Below are positions 49,484 through 60,541 of a stretch of DNA of 64,000 nt, piece by piece. The position numbers and the translations under genes are program-made. The notes below the pieces were generated by a model that was not told the DNA's origin, did not search any database, and saw only the letters and a program-made list of their open reading frames with translations. The stretch's first letter is position 1. Every line of letters starts with the position of its first letter. The stretch covers positions 3,596,001 to 3,660,000 of the forward strand of contig NZ_JAANOV010000001.1 of NCBI RefSeq assembly GCF_011758745.1. Direction: 5' to 3'. Origin of the DNA: Amycolatopsis granulosa (lineage in GTDB: Bacteria > Actinomycetota > Actinomycetes > Mycobacteriales > Pseudonocardiaceae).

Positions 49484-50583
49484 TGTCCGAACCACTGGTG
49501 CACACCGAAGACCTGCGGGTGCACTTCCCGATCAAGCGCGGCGTCGTGCTGGACCGCACGGTCGGTCACGTCTACGCCGTCGACGGTGTGGACCTGGAGA
49601 TCCAGCGTGGCGAGACCTACGGCCTGGTCGGCGAGTCCGGTTGTGGCAAGACCACGCTCGGCCGCGGCCTGCTGCGGCTGGTCGAGCCGACCGGCGGGCG
49701 GGCGGTGTTCGACGGCGTCGACCTGTCCACGCTCAAGGGCGAGGCGCTGCGGAAGATGCGGCGCCGGATGCAGATGGTGTTCCAGGACCCGCTGTCCAGC
49801 CTGGACCCGCGGCAGTCGGTCGAATCGATCCTCGTCGAGGGCATGCGGGCGCACGGCCTGGACAAGGGCCGGGAGAGCACCCGCAAGCGCTTGCGGGAGC
49901 TGCTGACCGCCGTCGGGCTGGCCGAGAACTCACTGCGGAAGTACCCGCACGAGTTCTCCGGCGGGCAGCGGCAGCGCATCGGGATCGCGCGGGCGCTGGC
50001 GGTCGAGCCGGATCTGATCGTGGCCGACGAGCCGGTGTCCGCGCTGGATGTGTCCGTGCAGGCGCAGGTGATCAACCTGCTCGAGGAGCTGCAGGACTCG
50101 CTCGGCCTGACCTATCTGGTGATCGCCCACGACCTCGCCGTCGTCCGGCACATCTCCGACCGCATCGGGGTGATGTACCTGGGCTCGCTGGTCGAGGAGA
50201 CCGACGCGGGGACGCTGTACGACGAGCCGCTGCACCCGTACACGCGCGCGCTGTTGTCGGCGATCCCGGTGCCCGACCCGGTGGTCGAGGACAGCCGGGA
50301 GCGGATCCTTCTCGCCGGCGATCTGCCCTCGCCGGCCAGCCCACCGTCGGGTTGCCGGTTCCACACCCGCTGCCCGTGGCGGCAGGAGACCCGGTGCGAC
50401 ACCGAACGGCCCGCGCTGCGCGAGCTCGGCGCCGGGCACCGGGTGGCCTGCCACTGGGCGGAGGACATCCAGGCCGGGCGCATCACGCCGCACGAGGTGC
50501 GACCGGAATTGGTGAACGCGCGGTCCGCACCCGATTCGGCGATTCCGCAGGCCGCGTCGGTCGCGGAAATGCTGGAGCCCTGA
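49483..50583 (+). CDS. Peptide ABC transporter ATP-binding protein, DppF type
   Basis: A 366-residue ATPase. It has Walker [10 protein letters not shown], the Q-loop [12 protein letters not shown], signature FSGGQRQR, Walker [13 protein letters not shown] and the OppF-type cysteine region ([26 protein letters not shown]). ATG 49483 shares its A with the TGA of the upstream gene. The C-terminal 45 residues after EDIQAGR extend beyond the usual end. It completes the five-gene importer. Confidence 0.95.
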   Translation: MSEPLVHTEDLRVHFPIKRGVVLDRTVGHVYAVDGVDLEIQRGETYGLVGESGCGKTTLGRGLLRLVEPTGGRAVFDGVDLSTLKGEALRKMRRRMQMVFQDPLSSLDPRQSVESILVEGMRAHGLDKGRESTRKRLRELLTAVGLAENSLRKYPHEFSGGQRQRIGIARALAVEPDLIVADEPVSALDVSVQAQVINLLEELQDSLGLTYLVIAHDLAVVRHISDRIGVMYLGSLVEETDAGTLYDEPLHPYTRALLSAIPVPDPVVEDSRERILLAGDLPSPASPPSGCRFHTRCPWRQETRCDTERPALRELGAGHRVACHWAEDIQAGRITPHEVRPELVNARSAPDSAIPQAASVAEMLEP

Positions 50584-50635
50584 GACGGGTACCCTGGCGG
50601 CAGTTCCGCAAGTGTCCGAGTAGGGAGCCCGACCG

Positions 50636-51280
50636 GTGCACATCGACCAGTGGCTGGAAACCATTCCGCCGCTCCTCGTCTACGTGGCGGTGGGCCTGGT
50701 GATCGCGTGCGAAAGCCTCGGGGTCCCGCTGCCGGGGGAGATCGTGCTGGTCAGCGCGGCGCTCCTGGCTTCGCAGCACAGTGGGCTGAACCCCTGGCTG
50801 GTCGGCATCGTCGGCAGCGGCGGCGCCATCATCGGGGACAGCATCGGTTACGTGATCGGGCGCAAGGGCGGGCAGCGGCTGTTCGACTGGGCCGGGCGGA
50901 AATTCCCGAAGCACTTCGGCCCGGACCACGTGCACACCGCTGAACGGATGTTCCGGAAACGGGGCATGTGGGCGGTCTTCTTCGGGCGGTTCGTCGCGAT
51001 TCTGCGCATTCTGTGCGGTCCGCTGGCCGGATCGCTGCACATGCACTACCCGCGGTTCCTCCTGGCGAACGCGCTGGGCGGGATCGCCTGGGCCGGCGGC
51101 ACGACGGCCCTGGTGTACACGCTCGGCGTGGTCGCGGAGAAGTGGCTGTCCCGGTTCTCCTACATCGCGCTGGGTGTCGCCATCGTGGCCGGCGTGGTGA
51201 TCAGCCTGGTGGTCAAGAAGCGGATGGGCCGGCGTCACGAGGAGACGAACTCGGCCGAGCGCGCCTCCGCCGAGCGCTGA
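50636..51280 (+). CDS. DedA-family membrane protein
   Basis: A 214-residue SNARE-associated/DedA (VTT-type) membrane protein starting at GTG 50636. It has the family marks ESLGVPLPGEIVLVSAALLA, GDSIGYVIGRKGGQRLF and FGRFVAILRILCGPLAGSLH, with two re-entrant helices and about four membrane helices. DedA proteins flip or traffic undecaprenyl phosphate and phospholipids; the sequence cannot say which. The charged tail (RRHEETNSAERASAER) overlaps the convergent EamA gene by 46 bases. Confidence 0.92.
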   Translation: MHIDQWLETIPPLLVYVAVGLVIACESLGVPLPGEIVLVSAALLASQHSGLNPWLVGIVGSGGAIIGDSIGYVIGRKGGQRLFDWAGRKFPKHFGPDHVHTAERMFRKRGMWAVFFGRFVAILRILCGPLAGSLHMHYPRFLLANALGGIAWAGGTTALVYTLGVVAEKWLSRFSYIALGVAIVAGVVISLVVKKRMGRRHEETNSAERASAER

Positions 51281-52143
51281 CGCCTGGGTAGCGAACCGAC
51301 CAGCACGCCCGCCACCACGACCGCGCCGGCCAGCACCTCGACCGGCGCCGGGGTCTCGTCCAGCACGACGAACGCGGCGGACATGCCGATCACCGGCACG
51401 AGCAGGGAGAACGGCGCCACCACGTTCGCCGGGTTGCGGCGCATGAGGACGGTCCAGATGCTCGACCCGAGCACCGTGCCGATGAGCACGACGTAGGCGA
51501 ACCCGGCCAGCCCGGCCAGGCCCCCGGCCGTACCGAGCGTGGCCAGCGAGTGCCACTGCGCCGCCGGGCCCTCGAAGATCGTGGACAGCGTGAGCATCGG
51601 GATCGGCGGTACCACGGACATCCACAGCGTGAGGTGGACCGGGTTGTCCGGCCGGGCCTGGCGGGAGCAGATGTTGCCGGCCGCCCAGCTCAGCGCGCCG
51701 AGCAGGGTGAGCACGACCGGCAGCAGCGCCGCGTTCTCCGCGCGGTGCCAGGCGATCACGCCCATCCCGGCGACCGCGGCGAGGATCCCGGTCAGCTGCC
51801 GCGCGGACAGCGGTTCCCGCAGGAAGAGGCCGCCGAGCAGGACGGTGAACGGTGCCGACGCCTGCAGCACGAGCGACGCCAGCCCGGTCGGCATGCCGTG
51901 GGTCAGCGCGATGAACAGGAACGCGAACTGGCCGGTGCCGAACCACAGGCCGAAACCGATCAGCCAGCGCAGCGGCACCTTCGGCCGCGGGATGAACAGG
52001 ATCGTGGGGACCGCGATGACCGCGAAGCGCAGCGCTCCGGCGAACAGCGGCGGGAAGTGGCCGAGCATGGGGTGCATCGCGATGAAGTTCAGACCCCACA
52101 GGACGACGACGAACAGGGCGAGGAGACGGTCGCGTGGAGACAT
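51235..52143 (-). CDS. EamA/DMT-family exporter
   Basis: A 302-residue transporter of the drug/metabolite superfamily with ten predicted helices in two EamA repeats (LFVVVLWGLNFIAMHPMLGH; LLGALSWAAGNICSRQ). Relatives (RhtA/YdcZ/EamA) export amino acids or their derivatives. ATG 52143 is chosen because AAGGAGG lies upstream and MSPRDRLLALFVVVLWG is the family opening. It is divergent from a LysR regulator 114 bases away, which is its likely activator. Confidence 0.92.
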   Translation of the reverse strand: MSPRDRLLALFVVVLWGLNFIAMHPMLGHFPPLFAGALRFAVIAVPTILFIPRPKVPLRWLIGFGLWFGTGQFAFLFIALTHGMPTGLASLVLQASAPFTVLLGGLFLREPLSARQLTGILAAVAGMGVIAWHRAENAALLPVVLTLLGALSWAAGNICSRQARPDNPVHLTLWMSVVPPIPMLTLSTIFEGPAAQWHSLATLGTAGGLAGLAGFAYVVLIGTVLGSSIWTVLMRRNPANVVAPFSLLVPVIGMSAAFVVLDETPAPVEVLAGAVVVAGVLVGSLPRRQRSAEARSAEFVSS

Positions 52144-52216
52144 GGGCGCGCAGCGCCTCCTTGAGGGGTGGGGCGGTGGGTGGGACCTCTCCAGCGTGCC
52201 TGCGGTAACTGTGAAG

Positions 52217-52232
52217 AACAATCGAGAATGTT
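52217..52232. promoter_or_regulatory. Inverted repeat AACA-N8-TGTT in divergent promoter
   Basis: AACAATCGAGAATGTT lies in the AT-richer part of the eamA-lysR intergenic region, 26 bases before the lysR start. Partial dyad symmetry and position fit a LysR binding site. Confidence 0.45.
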
Positions 52233-52245
52233 TGCAGCCACCGTG

Positions 52246-52251
52246 TAGCGT
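52246..52251 (+). promoter_or_regulatory. -10 hexamer TAGCGT for leaderless lysR
   Basis: TAGCGT is followed by exactly six bases and the ATG at 52258; no Shine-Dalgarno lies before the start. Confidence 0.5.
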
Positions 52252-52257
52252 TCCTTC

Positions 52258-53169
52258 ATGGATGTCGGCCGGTTGCGGGTGCTGCGCGAGTTCGCCGACC
52301 GGGGCAGCGTGACGGCCGCCGCGAAGGCGCTGCACTGCACGCCCTCGGCGGTGTCGCAGCAGCTCAGGGCGTTGCAGGCGGAGGTCGGGCTGGTGCTGAC
52401 CGAACCGGCCGGGCGCGGCCTGCGGTTGACCGACGCGGGCCGGACGCTGGTGGTGCACGCGGACGAGGTGATCGCCGCGCTGGACCGGGCCGAGGCCGCG
52501 CTGGACGTCTTCCGCAGCCTGCCGCACGGGCGGGTGCGGGTGGCGATCTTCCCGTCCGCGGCGTTGATGCTGCTGCCCGGTCTGCTGCACCGGTTGGGCG
52601 AGGTCGAAGGGCTGGACGTCGAGGTGCGTTACCTCGACATGACCCCGCGCGAGGTGCCGGAGCTGGTGGCGGACTTCGACATCGTGGTCACCCACCGGGA
52701 CGAGCACGCCGAACCGTTCCCGTCCGCACGGCTGGACGTGGTGCCGTTGCTGCGGGAACCGCTGGACGTCGCGCTCCCGGGCGGACACCGGCTGGCCCGC
52801 CGGAGGCGGGTGGACCTCACCGAGCTGGCCGGGGAACAGTGGATCTCGGTGGACGTCGGCTTCCCGGTCGACGACGTGCTGCGCTCGCTCGCGGTCCGGA
52901 CCGGGGTGCGGCCGCGGGTCACGCAGCGCATCAACGACTTCCGGATCATCGAGGCGCTGGTCGCCGCCGGGCACGGCATCGCGCTGCTGCCGCGGTACAC
53001 GCTCGCCGGTACCTGGTCGAGGCGGATCGTGCGCCGCCCGCTGGCCGGTATCCGCGCGGCGCGCCTCATCGAAGCCGTGTTGCGCACCGGGACCGGCACC
53101 CGCCCTCCGGTGGCCACCGTGCTGGAGCTGCTGCACGCCGAAGCCGCGGCGGTGACCGGCAAGCCGTGA
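52258..53169 (+). CDS. LysR-family transcriptional regulator
   Basis: A 303-residue regulator with the N-terminal winged helix (RLRVLREFADRGSVTAAAKA, TPSAVSQQLRALQAE) and a periplasmic-binding-like effector domain (about 90-290: GRVRVAIFPSAALMLLPGLL, VAAGHGIALLPRY). It is divergent from the EamA exporter, a common pairing in which LysR activates export when the exported metabolite accumulates, as for ArgP/LysG-type systems. Confidence 0.93.
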   Translation: MDVGRLRVLREFADRGSVTAAAKALHCTPSAVSQQLRALQAEVGLVLTEPAGRGLRLTDAGRTLVVHADEVIAALDRAEAALDVFRSLPHGRVRVAIFPSAALMLLPGLLHRLGEVEGLDVEVRYLDMTPREVPELVADFDIVVTHRDEHAEPFPSARLDVVPLLREPLDVALPGGHRLARRRRVDLTELAGEQWISVDVGFPVDDVLRSLAVRTGVRPRVTQRINDFRIIEALVAAGHGIALLPRYTLAGTWSRRIVRRPLAGIRAARLIEAVLRTGTGTRPPVATVLELLHAEAAAVTGKP

Positions 53170-53297
53170 CCGCCGTGCGGGCACGGAACCTGGCCGGAGT
53201 GTCCGCATCCACTGTGGCGTGCGTCACTGTCACATCCGGCCGCCGGCCGGTGCCTCATGGGTGAACGGATCAACCACCCACAAGGAGGACGGACGCC

Positions 53298-53783
53298 ATG
53301 ACACCCCGCATCGACATGACGGCGACCCAGACCGGCGCCAAGCTCATGAAGCGGTTCGCGAACCTGCACACGGTGCTCCAGCAGTCGACGCTGCCGGTCT
53401 CCACCCAGGAGCTGGTCTCGTTGCGCGCCAGCCAGATCAACGGCTGCGCCCCCTGCGTCGACATGCACACCAAGGAGGCGGCGGCCGCCGGGGAGAGCGC
53501 GGTCCGGCTGAACCTGGTCGCGGTGTGGCGCGAGGCCACGGTGTTCACCGAGGCGGAGCGGGCCGCGCTGGCACTCGTCGAGGAGGGCACGCGGCTGGCC
53601 GACCACCACCAGGGCGTGTCCGACGAAACCTGGGCGCAGGTGCGCAAGCACTACGACGACGAGCAGATCACCGCGCTCGTCTCCCTGGTCGGCCTCATCA
53701 ACGCGGCCAACCGGATGAACGTGATCGTGCGCAACCAGGGCGGCTCGTACGAGCCCGGCATGCTGGCCGCGGTCGCGAACTGA
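53298..53783 (+). CDS. AhpD-like carboxymuconolactone decarboxylase-family protein
   Basis: A 161-residue alkylhydroperoxidase-like protein starting at ATG 53298 behind AAGGAGG. It has the redox motif Cys50-Ala-Pro-Cys53 with His57 (NGCAPCVDMHTKEA) of the AhpD superfamily. The helix RLNLVAVWREATVFTEAERA and the end of the protein are also typical. It probably reduces peroxides or acts as a small redox partner; which electron donor it uses is unknown. It stands alone and ends at a strong terminator. Confidence 0.92.
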   Translation: MTPRIDMTATQTGAKLMKRFANLHTVLQQSTLPVSTQELVSLRASQINGCAPCVDMHTKEAAAAGESAVRLNLVAVWREATVFTEAERAALALVEEGTRLADHHQGVSDETWAQVRKHYDDEQITALVSLVGLINAANRMNVIVRNQGGSYEPGMLAAVAN

Positions 53784-53793
53784 GGGAAGGAGA

Positions 53794-53826
53794 CGGCCGG
53801 CCGCCGGATCGGCGGCCGGCCGTTTC
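53794..53826. terminator. Strong bidirectional terminator
   Basis: Perfect 12-bp GC stem (CGGCCGGCCGCC / complement) with a 5-base loop, then TTTCGCG. It lies between the AhpD-like gene and the convergent leuA, and probably serves both. Confidence 0.85.
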
Positions 53827-53829
53827 GCG

Positions 53830-55683
<1,854 letters not shown>

Positions 55684-55699
<16 letters not shown>

Positions 55700-55725
55700 C
55701 AGCGAAGCAGGAGAGCACGCGCCAC
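55684..55725 (-). CDS. leuA leader peptide
   Basis: A 13-codon frame, GTG to TGA, encoding (V/M)ARALLLRCRDGA with three consecutive leucine codons (CTC CTG CTT). Leu-run leaders in front of leuA are known in streptomycetes and corynebacteria. A -10 hexamer TACAGT (minus strand, 55737-55732) ends six bases before the GTG, so the leader itself is predicted leaderless. Stalling at Leu codons when charged tRNA-Leu is scarce should alter the downstream stem and raise leuA expression. Confidence 0.8.
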
Positions 55726-55731
55726 GGAGCC

Positions 55732-55737
55732 ACTGTA
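55732..55737 (-). promoter_or_regulatory. -10 hexamer TACAGT of leuA
   Basis: TACAGT on the minus strand, with TTCATC as a weak -35 after a 16-base spacer, and six bases from the hexamer to the leader GTG. Confidence 0.6.
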
Positions 55738-55821
55738 TCCCGGTCGTGATGATGATGAAAAGCGACCCGGTCGGTTACTCGCAGGTAGCCAAGTGGCGGC
55801 GGGCGTGGGAAACTCTCCGGC

Positions 55822-56211
55822 ATGGCCGAGCACGCCGAAAAGCGCCAGAGCGACGTCGACGAGGACAAGCGTCCCGCGCGCGCCCAGCGCCAGGTGAACT
55901 GGGGGCGCGTGAAGGACCAGGTGGTCGGGCTGATCGCCGGCATCGTCCGCTGGGTCGGCCTGATCTTCGCGCTCATCCTGGTGCTGCACGTCATCTTCGT
56001 GGTCGGCGGCGCCAATCCGGACAACGGGATCGTGGGGTTCGCGCGCGACTGGTCCGACGGCCTGGCGCTCGGGTTCAAGGACCTGTTCGAGCCCGCGGAC
56101 GAGAAGCTGCGCGTGCTGGTGAACTACGGCATCGCGGCGATCTTCTGGCTGGTGGTCTCGTCGATCGTGACCCGCCTCGTCCGGCGCCTCGGCGGTGCCG
56201 GCGTCGGCTGA
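55822..56211 (+). CDS. Conserved actinobacterial membrane protein, 129 residues
   Basis: A small protein with a charged N-terminal tail (MAEHAEKRQSDVDEDKRPAR), one long hydrophobic segment (VGLIAGIVRWVGLIFALILV onwards to about residue 62) and a second near the C-terminus (VNYGIAAIFWLVVSSIVTRL). The loop FARDWSDGLALGFKDLFEPA between them is predicted extracellular. This pattern is found upstream of leuA-lysC-asd regions in Pseudonocardiaceae. No function is known. Confidence 0.8.
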   Translation: MAEHAEKRQSDVDEDKRPARAQRQVNWGRVKDQVVGLIAGIVRWVGLIFALILVLHVIFVVGGANPDNGIVGFARDWSDGLALGFKDLFEPADEKLRVLVNYGIAAIFWLVVSSIVTRLVRRLGGAGVG

Positions 56212-56215
56212 TCGG

Positions 56216-56806
56216 TCAGAAGGCGGGCGCGCCCCACTCGCCGGTGTAGGCGAACTCGCCCAGCGGCAGCCGTCGCCGCGACGAGCGTTCACGCTCGATC
56301 AGCTTCGCCACCCCGAGCACCGCGGGGTCCCCGGCGTGCCCGACGGCGATCGCCACGCGCGGGACCGCGAAGGCGGGCACCGCGAACCGGGCGCGCACCT
56401 CGTCCGCGTCGAACCCGGCCATCTGGTGCGCCACCAGCCCCTCCGCCACCGCCTGGAGCACGAGGTTCTGCGCGGCCAGGCCCAGCCCGTACTCGGCGTA
56501 GGGGATCTCGCCCTTGTCGTTGCGGGTCACCGCGACCGCCACCAGCAGGGCGCCCGCCCGGTGCGCCCACGCCTGGTTCCGCTCGGTCAGCGTGCCGAGG
56601 ATCTGCCGGAAGGTGGCGTCCCCGCGCCGCCCGGCGAGGAACCGCGCCGGCTGCGTGTTGCCGAACGACGCCGCCCACCGCGCCGCCTCCAGCAGCGCGC
56701 GCAGCTGGTCCCAGCTCACCTCCCGCGTCTCGTCGAGCGCCCGTGGGCTCCACCGCTCGGCGATCACGTCCGCCAGGGGCGCACTGGATTCGGCCGGTTT
56801 GCGCAT
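56216..56806 (-). CDS. Nitroreductase-family protein
   Basis: A 196-residue FMN-dependent oxidoreductase. It has the opening ADVIAERWSPRALDETREVS, WAASFGNTQPARFLAG (FMN-binding region), PYAEYGLGLAAQNLVLQAVA and a C-terminal VAIAVGHAGDPAVLG. The family reduces nitroaromatics, quinones or flavins with NAD(P)H. The ATG at 56806 shares a base with the stop of the upstream mannosyltransferase gene (TGATG), so the two are cotranscribed and translationally coupled, without an obvious functional link. Confidence 0.9.
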   Translation of the reverse strand: MRKPAESSAPLADVIAERWSPRALDETREVSWDQLRALLEAARWAASFGNTQPARFLAGRRGDATFRQILGTLTERNQAWAHRAGALLVAVAVTRNDKGEIPYAEYGLGLAAQNLVLQAVAEGLVAHQMAGFDADEVRARFAVPAFAVPRVAIAVGHAGDPAVLGVAKLIERERSSRRRLPLGEFAYTGEWGAPAF

Positions 56807-58014
56807 CACACGGCATATTGCCAGACGGTGAGCGCGTACGCGCCGAACCACGCACTCAGCAGCGCGACAGCCGAGCACACCTGCACGACCGTGCCGGTCC
56901 GCCGCTTCGCCAGCGCGATCGCCACCGGGACCAGCAGCGTGAAGGCGGGCAGCAGGAACCGCGGCTTCGCGTGCATCAGGCTGCTCGATGCCAGGCAGAG
57001 GAACATGACCCCGGCGGCGTACACCGCCAGCGCCGCCTCCCGCCGCTGGCGCACCAGCACCACGAACCCGGCCAGCGCGCCCGCGATCACCCCGACCGTC
57101 AGCACGCTCATCGCCGTGTCGCTGCCGGTGAGCACCTCGGCCACGAACCGCACCGTGGACACCCCGCCGTCGAACCGCGTCAGCCAGCCCTGCCACTCCA
57201 GGTCGGACCACGTGCCCAGCTGCTCGGCCAGGCCGGCGTCCGGGCGCACCCGCAGGCCGGTCCACCACAGGTAACCGAACAACCCGGCGGGTGCCAGCGC
57301 CAGCGCTGCCAGCGGCCGGACACCGTCCGTGCGGCGCACCAGCGCGACCACCGCGGCCACCGCGACCGCGACGACCAGCGCCAGCGCGGTCGACCGCACC
57401 AGCCCCGCGGCCAGGCAGCACACGCCGGCCAGCTCCCATCGCCGCTCCAGCAGCGCGATGAGCGTCCACACGGCCAGCGCGCAGAACAGCGCCTCCGTGT
57501 AGGCCATCGACAACGCGATGCTCATCGGTGTCGCCGCGAACAACGCGACCAGGATGTGGCCGGCCCGGCGTGAGCCGCCGCGCACGATCCGCCCGAGCCG
57601 GGCCATGCCGTAGGCGGCGCACAACCCGGCGGCCAGCGAGACGATCAGCGCGGCCGCGGTGGCACCGAACGGCGGCGTCAGTACCCGGATCAGGAACGGG
57701 TACGCCGGGAAGAAGGCCCGCGGGGTGAACGGGTTCGGCACGTCGAAGGCGTCGGGAACGGGGCCGAGGTCGTAGCCGTGGGCGGCGATCTTCAGGTACC
57801 ACTCGCCGTCCCACGCGGTCAGCCGCGACCACAGGCTCGTGTCGTGCACGGCGGCGAAGACCGTGAGCACCGCAACACCGAGAGCCCGCACACCGAGGTA
57901 GACCACCGCCGGCAGCAGGAGCGTGCTGCGCCGGGACAGCGGCCCCCCGAGGTTCAGCAGCAGGCCAGAGGCCGGTTCGCCGCGCCGTTCCGCGGTGCCG
58001 CTCACTGCCGCCAC
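56806..58014 (-). CDS. Mannosyltransferase-like membrane protein (PIG-V-like)
   Basis: A 402-residue polytopic protein with about ten membrane helices. It resembles actinobacterial PIG-V/GT-C mannosyltransferases that use polyprenyl-phosphomannose. The first extracellular loop has an acidic motif in SRLTAWDGEWYLKIAAHGYD, and further loops contain AYPFLIRVLTPPFG and MAYTEALFCALAVW. The start is GTG 58014, with AGAGGCG upstream; 31 upstream residues lacking hydrophobic character were excluded. Product unknown: a lipoglycan or glycoprotein is likely. Confidence 0.85.
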   Translation of the reverse strand: MAAVSGTAERRGEPASGLLLNLGGPLSRRSTLLLPAVVYLGVRALGVAVLTVFAAVHDTSLWSRLTAWDGEWYLKIAAHGYDLGPVPDAFDVPNPFTPRAFFPAYPFLIRVLTPPFGATAAALIVSLAAGLCAAYGMARLGRIVRGGSRRAGHILVALFAATPMSIALSMAYTEALFCALAVWTLIALLERRWELAGVCCLAAGLVRSTALALVVAVAVAAVVALVRRTDGVRPLAALALAPAGLFGYLWWTGLRVRPDAGLAEQLGTWSDLEWQGWLTRFDGGVSTVRFVAEVLTGSDTAMSVLTVGVIAGALAGFVVLVRQRREAALAVYAAGVMFLCLASSSLMHAKPRFLLPAFTLLVPVAIALAKRRTGTVVQVCSAVALLSAWFGAYALTVWQYAV

Positions 58015-58178
58015 GCCATCGCCTCTGGTTCGTTTTTGAAGATCCGGGGCAAAACAGGTTAGACATTTTCCCACGCCCATGACCAGGCGCAGTGGCCGGA
58101 GCCACATTAGCGGGTGGCTGAGCGCGTAACCCCCGGTAGGCTGCTGCGAAAGGTGCGAAGTAGGAGGTCGGCAGACAA

Positions 58179-59441
58179 GTGGCGCTCGTGGTCCAGAAAT
58201 ACGGCGGTTCGTCGCTGGAGAGCGCTGATCGCATCAAGCGCGTGGCCGAACGGATCGTGGCCACCAAGAAGGCGGGCAACGACGTGGTCGTCGTGTGCTC
58301 CGCCATGGGTGACACCACCGACGAGTTGCTCGACCTGGCCCAGCAGGTCAACCCGGTGCCGCCCGAACGAGAGATGGACATGCTGCTCACCGCGGGTGAG
58401 CGCATCTCCAACGCGCTTGTCGCGATGGCGATTTCGGCACACGGTTCGGAGGCGTGGTCGTTCACCGGTTCCCAGGCGGGCGTGGTCACGACGGGCGTGC
58501 ACGGCAACGCGCGCATCATCGACGTGACGCCCAGCCGGGTCACCGAGGCTCTCGACCAGGGCTACATCGCGCTGGTCGCCGGGTTCCAGGGCGTCGCGCA
58601 GGACACCAAGGACATCACCACCCTCGGCCGCGGCGGTTCGGACACCACCGCGGTCGCGCTGGCTGCGGCGCTGAACGCGGACGTGTGCGAGATCTACTCC
58701 GATGTGGACGGCGTGTACACGGCCGACCCGCGGATCGTGACCAACGCGCGCAAACTCGACACCATCCCGTACGAGGAGATGCTGGAACTCGCCGCGAGCG
58801 GGTCGAAGATCCTCCACCTGCGCTCGGTCGAGTACGCCCGCCGCTACGGCGTGCCGATCCGGGTTCGTTCGTCCTACAGCGACAAGCCGGGCACCACGGT
58901 GGCCGGTTCGATTGAGGAGATCCCCGTGGAACAAGCGTTGATCACCGGTGTGGCGCACGACCGGTCGGAGGCCAAGGTCACCGTCACCGGGGTGCCGGAC
59001 CACGCCGGCGCCGCGGCGCGGATCTTCCGGGTCATCGCCGACGCCGAGATCGACATCGACATGGTGCTGCAGAACGTTTCCAACACCGCGGGCCGCACCG
59101 ACATCACCTTCACGCTGTCCAAGGCCAACGGCCCCAAGGCCGTCGCCGAGCTGGAGAAGCTGAAGGGCGAGCTGGAGTTCGACTCCGTGCTCTACGACGA
59201 CCAGGTCGGCAAGGTGTCGCTGGTGGGCGCGGGCATGCGCTCGCACCCGGGCGTCACCGCGACCTTCTGCGAGGCGCTGGCCAAGGTCGGCGTCAACATC
59301 GAAATCATCAACACCTCGGAGATCCGGATCTCGGTCCTGATCCGGGACGCGCAGCTGGACGACGCGGTGCGCGCGATCCACGAGGCGTTCGAACTGGGCG
59401 GCGACGAGGAAGCCGTGGTCTACGCAGGGAGTGGTCGCTGA
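58179..59441 (+). CDS. lysC: Aspartokinase
   Basis: A 420-residue enzyme that phosphorylates aspartate, the first step to lysine, threonine, methionine and diaminopimelate. It has the kinase signature [20 protein letters not shown] at the N-terminus, [20 protein letters not shown], and two ACT domains (about 265-420) with the regulatory segments [19 protein letters not shown] and [18 protein letters not shown]. Start GTG 58179; GTAGGAGG lies upstream. An internal start for the beta subunit is listed separately. asd follows after two bases. Confidence 0.97.
   Translation: MALVVQKYGGSSLESADRIKRVAERIVATKKAGNDVVVVCSAMGDTTDELLDLAQQVNPVPPEREMDMLLTAGERISNALVAMAISAHGSEAWSFTGSQAGVVTTGVHGNARIIDVTPSRVTEALDQGYIALVAGFQGVAQDTKDITTLGRGGSDTTAVALAAALNADVCEIYSDVDGVYTADPRIVTNARKLDTIPYEEMLELAASGSKILHLRSVEYARRYGVPIRVRSSYSDKPGTTVAGSIEEIPVEQALITGVAHDRSEAKVTVTGVPDHAGAAARIFRVIADAEIDIDMVLQNVSNTAGRTDITFTLSKANGPKAVAELEKLKGELEFDSVLYDDQVGKVSLVGAGMRSHPGVTATFCEALAKVGVNIEIINTSEIRISVLIRDAQLDDAVRAIHEAFELGGDEEAVVYAGSGR
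58926..59441 (+). CDS. Aspartokinase beta subunit from internal start in lysC
   Basis: GTG 58926, in frame within lysC and preceded by GAGGAGAT at a spacing of five to six bases, would yield a 171-residue polypeptide made only of the two ACT domains. This alpha2-beta2 organisation is known for lysC of Corynebacterium and Bacillus, where the beta subunit starts at the same place. The internal ribosome site is seen directly; the expression itself is inferred. Confidence 0.7.
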   Translation: MEQALITGVAHDRSEAKVTVTGVPDHAGAAARIFRVIADAEIDIDMVLQNVSNTAGRTDITFTLSKANGPKAVAELEKLKGELEFDSVLYDDQVGKVSLVGAGMRSHPGVTATFCEALAKVGVNIEIINTSEIRISVLIRDAQLDDAVRAIHEAFELGGDEEAVVYAGSGR

Positions 59442-59443
59442 TC

Positions 59444-60520
59444 ATGGGAACGCAGTCACCCACGCTCGCCCTCGTCGGTGCGACCGGCGCGGTGGGCACC
59501 GTCATGATCGACATCATCAACGCGCGCGAGAGCGTGCCGTGGGGGGAGATCCGCCTGATCGCCTCGCCGCGGTCGGCGGGCAAGAAGATCACCGTGCGCG
59601 GCGAGGAGCTGACCGTCGTCGCGCTCTCCCCGGAGGCGTTCGACGGGGTCGACGTCGCGCTGTTCGACGTGCCGGACGAGGTGTCCGCCGAGTGGGCGCC
59701 GGTCGCCGCCGAGCGCGGCGCCATCGCGGTGGACAACTCCGGCGCGTTCCGGATGGACGACGCGGTGCCGCTGGTCGTGCCCGAGGTCAACGCCGAGAAG
59801 GTGCGGGAGCGGCCGCGCGGCATCATCGCCAACCCGAACTGCACCACCCTGTCGATGATGGCGGCGCTGGGTGCGCTGCACCGCGAGTTCGGCCTGACCG
59901 AGCTGGTGGTCGCGTCCTACCAGGCCGCCTCGGGCGCCGGCCAGCCGGGCATCGACCGGTTGCAGGCCGAGCTGGCCGCGGTGTCCGGCAAGGGCCTTGG
60001 CGCGGCGGCCGGGGACGTGCGGGCCGAGCTGGAGGCGGCCGGGCTGGCGCTGGCGGACAGCCCGTTCGCCGGTACGCCGCTGGCGATGAACGTCGTGCCC
60101 GCCGCGGGTTCCTACAAGGGCGACGGCTGGTTCTCCGAGGAGCTGAAGGTCCGCAACGAGTCGCGCAAGATCCTCGGGATCCCGGACCTCAAGGTGTCCG
60201 CGACCTGTGTCCGCGTCCCGGTGGTCACCACGCACTCGCTGGCCGTGCACGCCACCTTCGCGCGTGAGGTGACGGTGGAGGCGGCGCACAAGGTGTTCGC
60301 GGCCCAGCCGACCATCGTGCTGGTCGACGACCCGGCGAACGGGAAGTTCCCGAGCCCGGCGGAGGTCGTCGGCGGCGACCCGACCTATGTGGGCCGGGTG
60401 CGGCAGGCGCTGGACTTCCCGAACACGCTGGACTTCTTCGTGTGCGGGGACAACCTGCGCAAGGGTGCGGCGCTGAACACCTACGAGATCGCCGAGCAGC
60501 TCGCTCCCGAATTCGCCTGA
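59444..60520 (+). CDS. asd: Aspartate-semialdehyde dehydrogenase
   Basis: A 358-residue NADP-dependent enzyme that reduces aspartyl phosphate to the semialdehyde. It has the cofactor loop [11 protein letters not shown], the nucleophile Cys133 in IIANPNCTT, and [20 protein letters not shown] with the active-site His. It begins two bases after lysC and is cotranscribed with it. The length and the insertion [20 protein letters not shown] match the actinobacterial form. Confidence 0.97.
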   Translation: MGTQSPTLALVGATGAVGTVMIDIINARESVPWGEIRLIASPRSAGKKITVRGEELTVVALSPEAFDGVDVALFDVPDEVSAEWAPVAAERGAIAVDNSGAFRMDDAVPLVVPEVNAEKVRERPRGIIANPNCTTLSMMAALGALHREFGLTELVVASYQAASGAGQPGIDRLQAELAAVSGKGLGAAAGDVRAELEAAGLALADSPFAGTPLAMNVVPAAGSYKGDGWFSEELKVRNESRKILGIPDLKVSATCVRVPVVTTHSLAVHATFAREVTVEAAHKVFAAQPTIVLVDDPANGKFPSPAEVVGGDPTYVGRVRQALDFPNTLDFFVCGDNLRKGAALNTYEIAEQLAPEFA

Positions 60521-60541
60521 CGGACACGCAGAGTCGCCCCA

